Part shown: piece by piece, positions 63,831-64,000 of the stretch
How positions within the stretch are numbered: position 1 is the stretch's first letter
How the letters are laid out: every line of letters begins with the position of its first letter
NCBI GenBank assembly: GCA_905214105.1
Contig: CAJMKK010000003.1
Span: 1-64,000, forward strand
Source: an uncultured bacterium
Lineage (GTDB): Bacteria > Actinomycetota > Coriobacteriia > Coriobacteriales > Coriobacteriaceae
Length of the DNA stretch: 64,000 bases
Direction: 5' to 3'
Notes under the pieces: model-generated
Seen by the model: the letters and a program-made list of their open reading frames with translations, nothing else
Databases searched by the model: none
What the model was told of the DNA's origin: nothing
Program-made: the position numbers and the translations under genes

Positions 63831-64000
63831 ATGTCCCAGTACGATTACCTCGTCGTCGGTGCCGGCCTTTCGGGTGCCGTCTTTGCCAATGCCGCCAAGC
63901 GCGCTGGCAAGTCGGTCCTGGTCATCGATCGCCGCGATCACATCGCCGGCAACATCTACACCGAGGACGTCGAGGGCATCCAGGTCCACCGCTACGGCGC
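63831..64000 (+). CDS. glf: UDP-galactopyranose mutase (5' part only)
   Basis: The first 56 codons of a flavoenzyme that converts UDP-galactopyranose to UDP-galactofuranose for surface polysaccharides. The N-terminus YLVVGAGLSGAVFANAAKRAG is a FAD-binding fold, followed by VIDRRDHIAGNIYTED, which is characteristic of Glf. ATG at 63831 with AAAGGAG seven bases upstream. The rest lies beyond the right edge. It is probably not part of the aro transcript. Confidence 0.85.
   Translation, partial: MSQYDYLVVGAGLSGAVFANAAKRAGKSVLVIDRRDHIAGNIYTEDVEGIQVHRYG

Overview
The window looks like a chromosomal segment from a GC-rich gut member of the Actinomycetota, most likely Collinsella or a close Coriobacteriia relative. 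This is inferred from three things: an actinobacterial dxr-rseP-ispG order, an otherwise Bacillus/Clostridium-like layout of housekeeping genes, and an AdhE plus pyruvate phosphate dikinase fermentative metabolism beside an InlB-repeat adhesin. No database search was possible. About 45 protein genes and one tRNA were found. No rRNA, CRISPR array, IS element or prophage was seen. Large open frames antisense to real genes are common here, a side effect of GC-rich codon use, and were left out.

Layout. 1-2844 (minus): a secreted or surface adhesin running off the left edge, with an AT-rich variable body, GC-rich InlB-type repeats and a run of nine G near its 5' end. 3289-6790 (plus): adhE and a small phosphotransferase. 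6970-17082 (minus): rpsB-tsf, a terminator, then pyrH-frr-uppS-cdsA-dxr-rseP-ispG-proS (translation, nucleotide kinase, isoprenoid and phospholipid genes). 17302-23924 (minus): rplS-rnhB, then yraN-comM-dprA-trmFO-xer (DNA processing and tRNA modification). 24134-31047 (minus): ppdK, its regulator ppsR, and glyQ-glyS. 31107-33597 (minus): rpsP-khpA-rimM-trmD-lepB. 33838-35052 (plus): dinB. 35151-39152 (minus): rplU-rpmA, then obg-nadD-yqeK-rsfS. 39220-48824 (minus): mreB-mreC-mreD-mrdA-rodA (the cell elongation machine), a DUF697-like membrane protein and a radical-SAM pair. 48940-54876 (minus): a P-type ATPase, a zinc-ribbon membrane protein, a cyclophilin and a TPR membrane protein. 54941-55017 (minus): tRNA-Arg(CCG). 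55222-63752 (plus): a compact aromatic amino-acid cluster, aroF-tyrA-aroB-aroA-aroC-pheA-aroEK-aroQ. The window ends in the 5' part of glf.

How the genes work together. The aro cluster encodes every step from erythrose-4-phosphate and PEP to chorismate and on to prephenate, phenylpyruvate and 4-hydroxyphenylpyruvate, with shikimate dehydrogenase and kinase fused in one protein. PpdK and its regulator control PEP/pyruvate interconversion, which supplies PEP to that pathway. AdhE reoxidises NADH by making ethanol. IspG, Dxr, UppS and CdsA supply lipid carriers and phospholipids to the MreBCD-PBP2-RodA wall machine.

Most unusual signals: the G9 tract in the adhesin; a winged-helix-like insertion in the site-2 protease; helically phased GGTAAA repeats upstream of ppdK; a terminator-like hairpin with a possible alternative fold before aroF; a 34-bp perfect palindrome between aroC and pheA; and a Xer recombinase whose N-terminal homology extends past any ordinary start codon.
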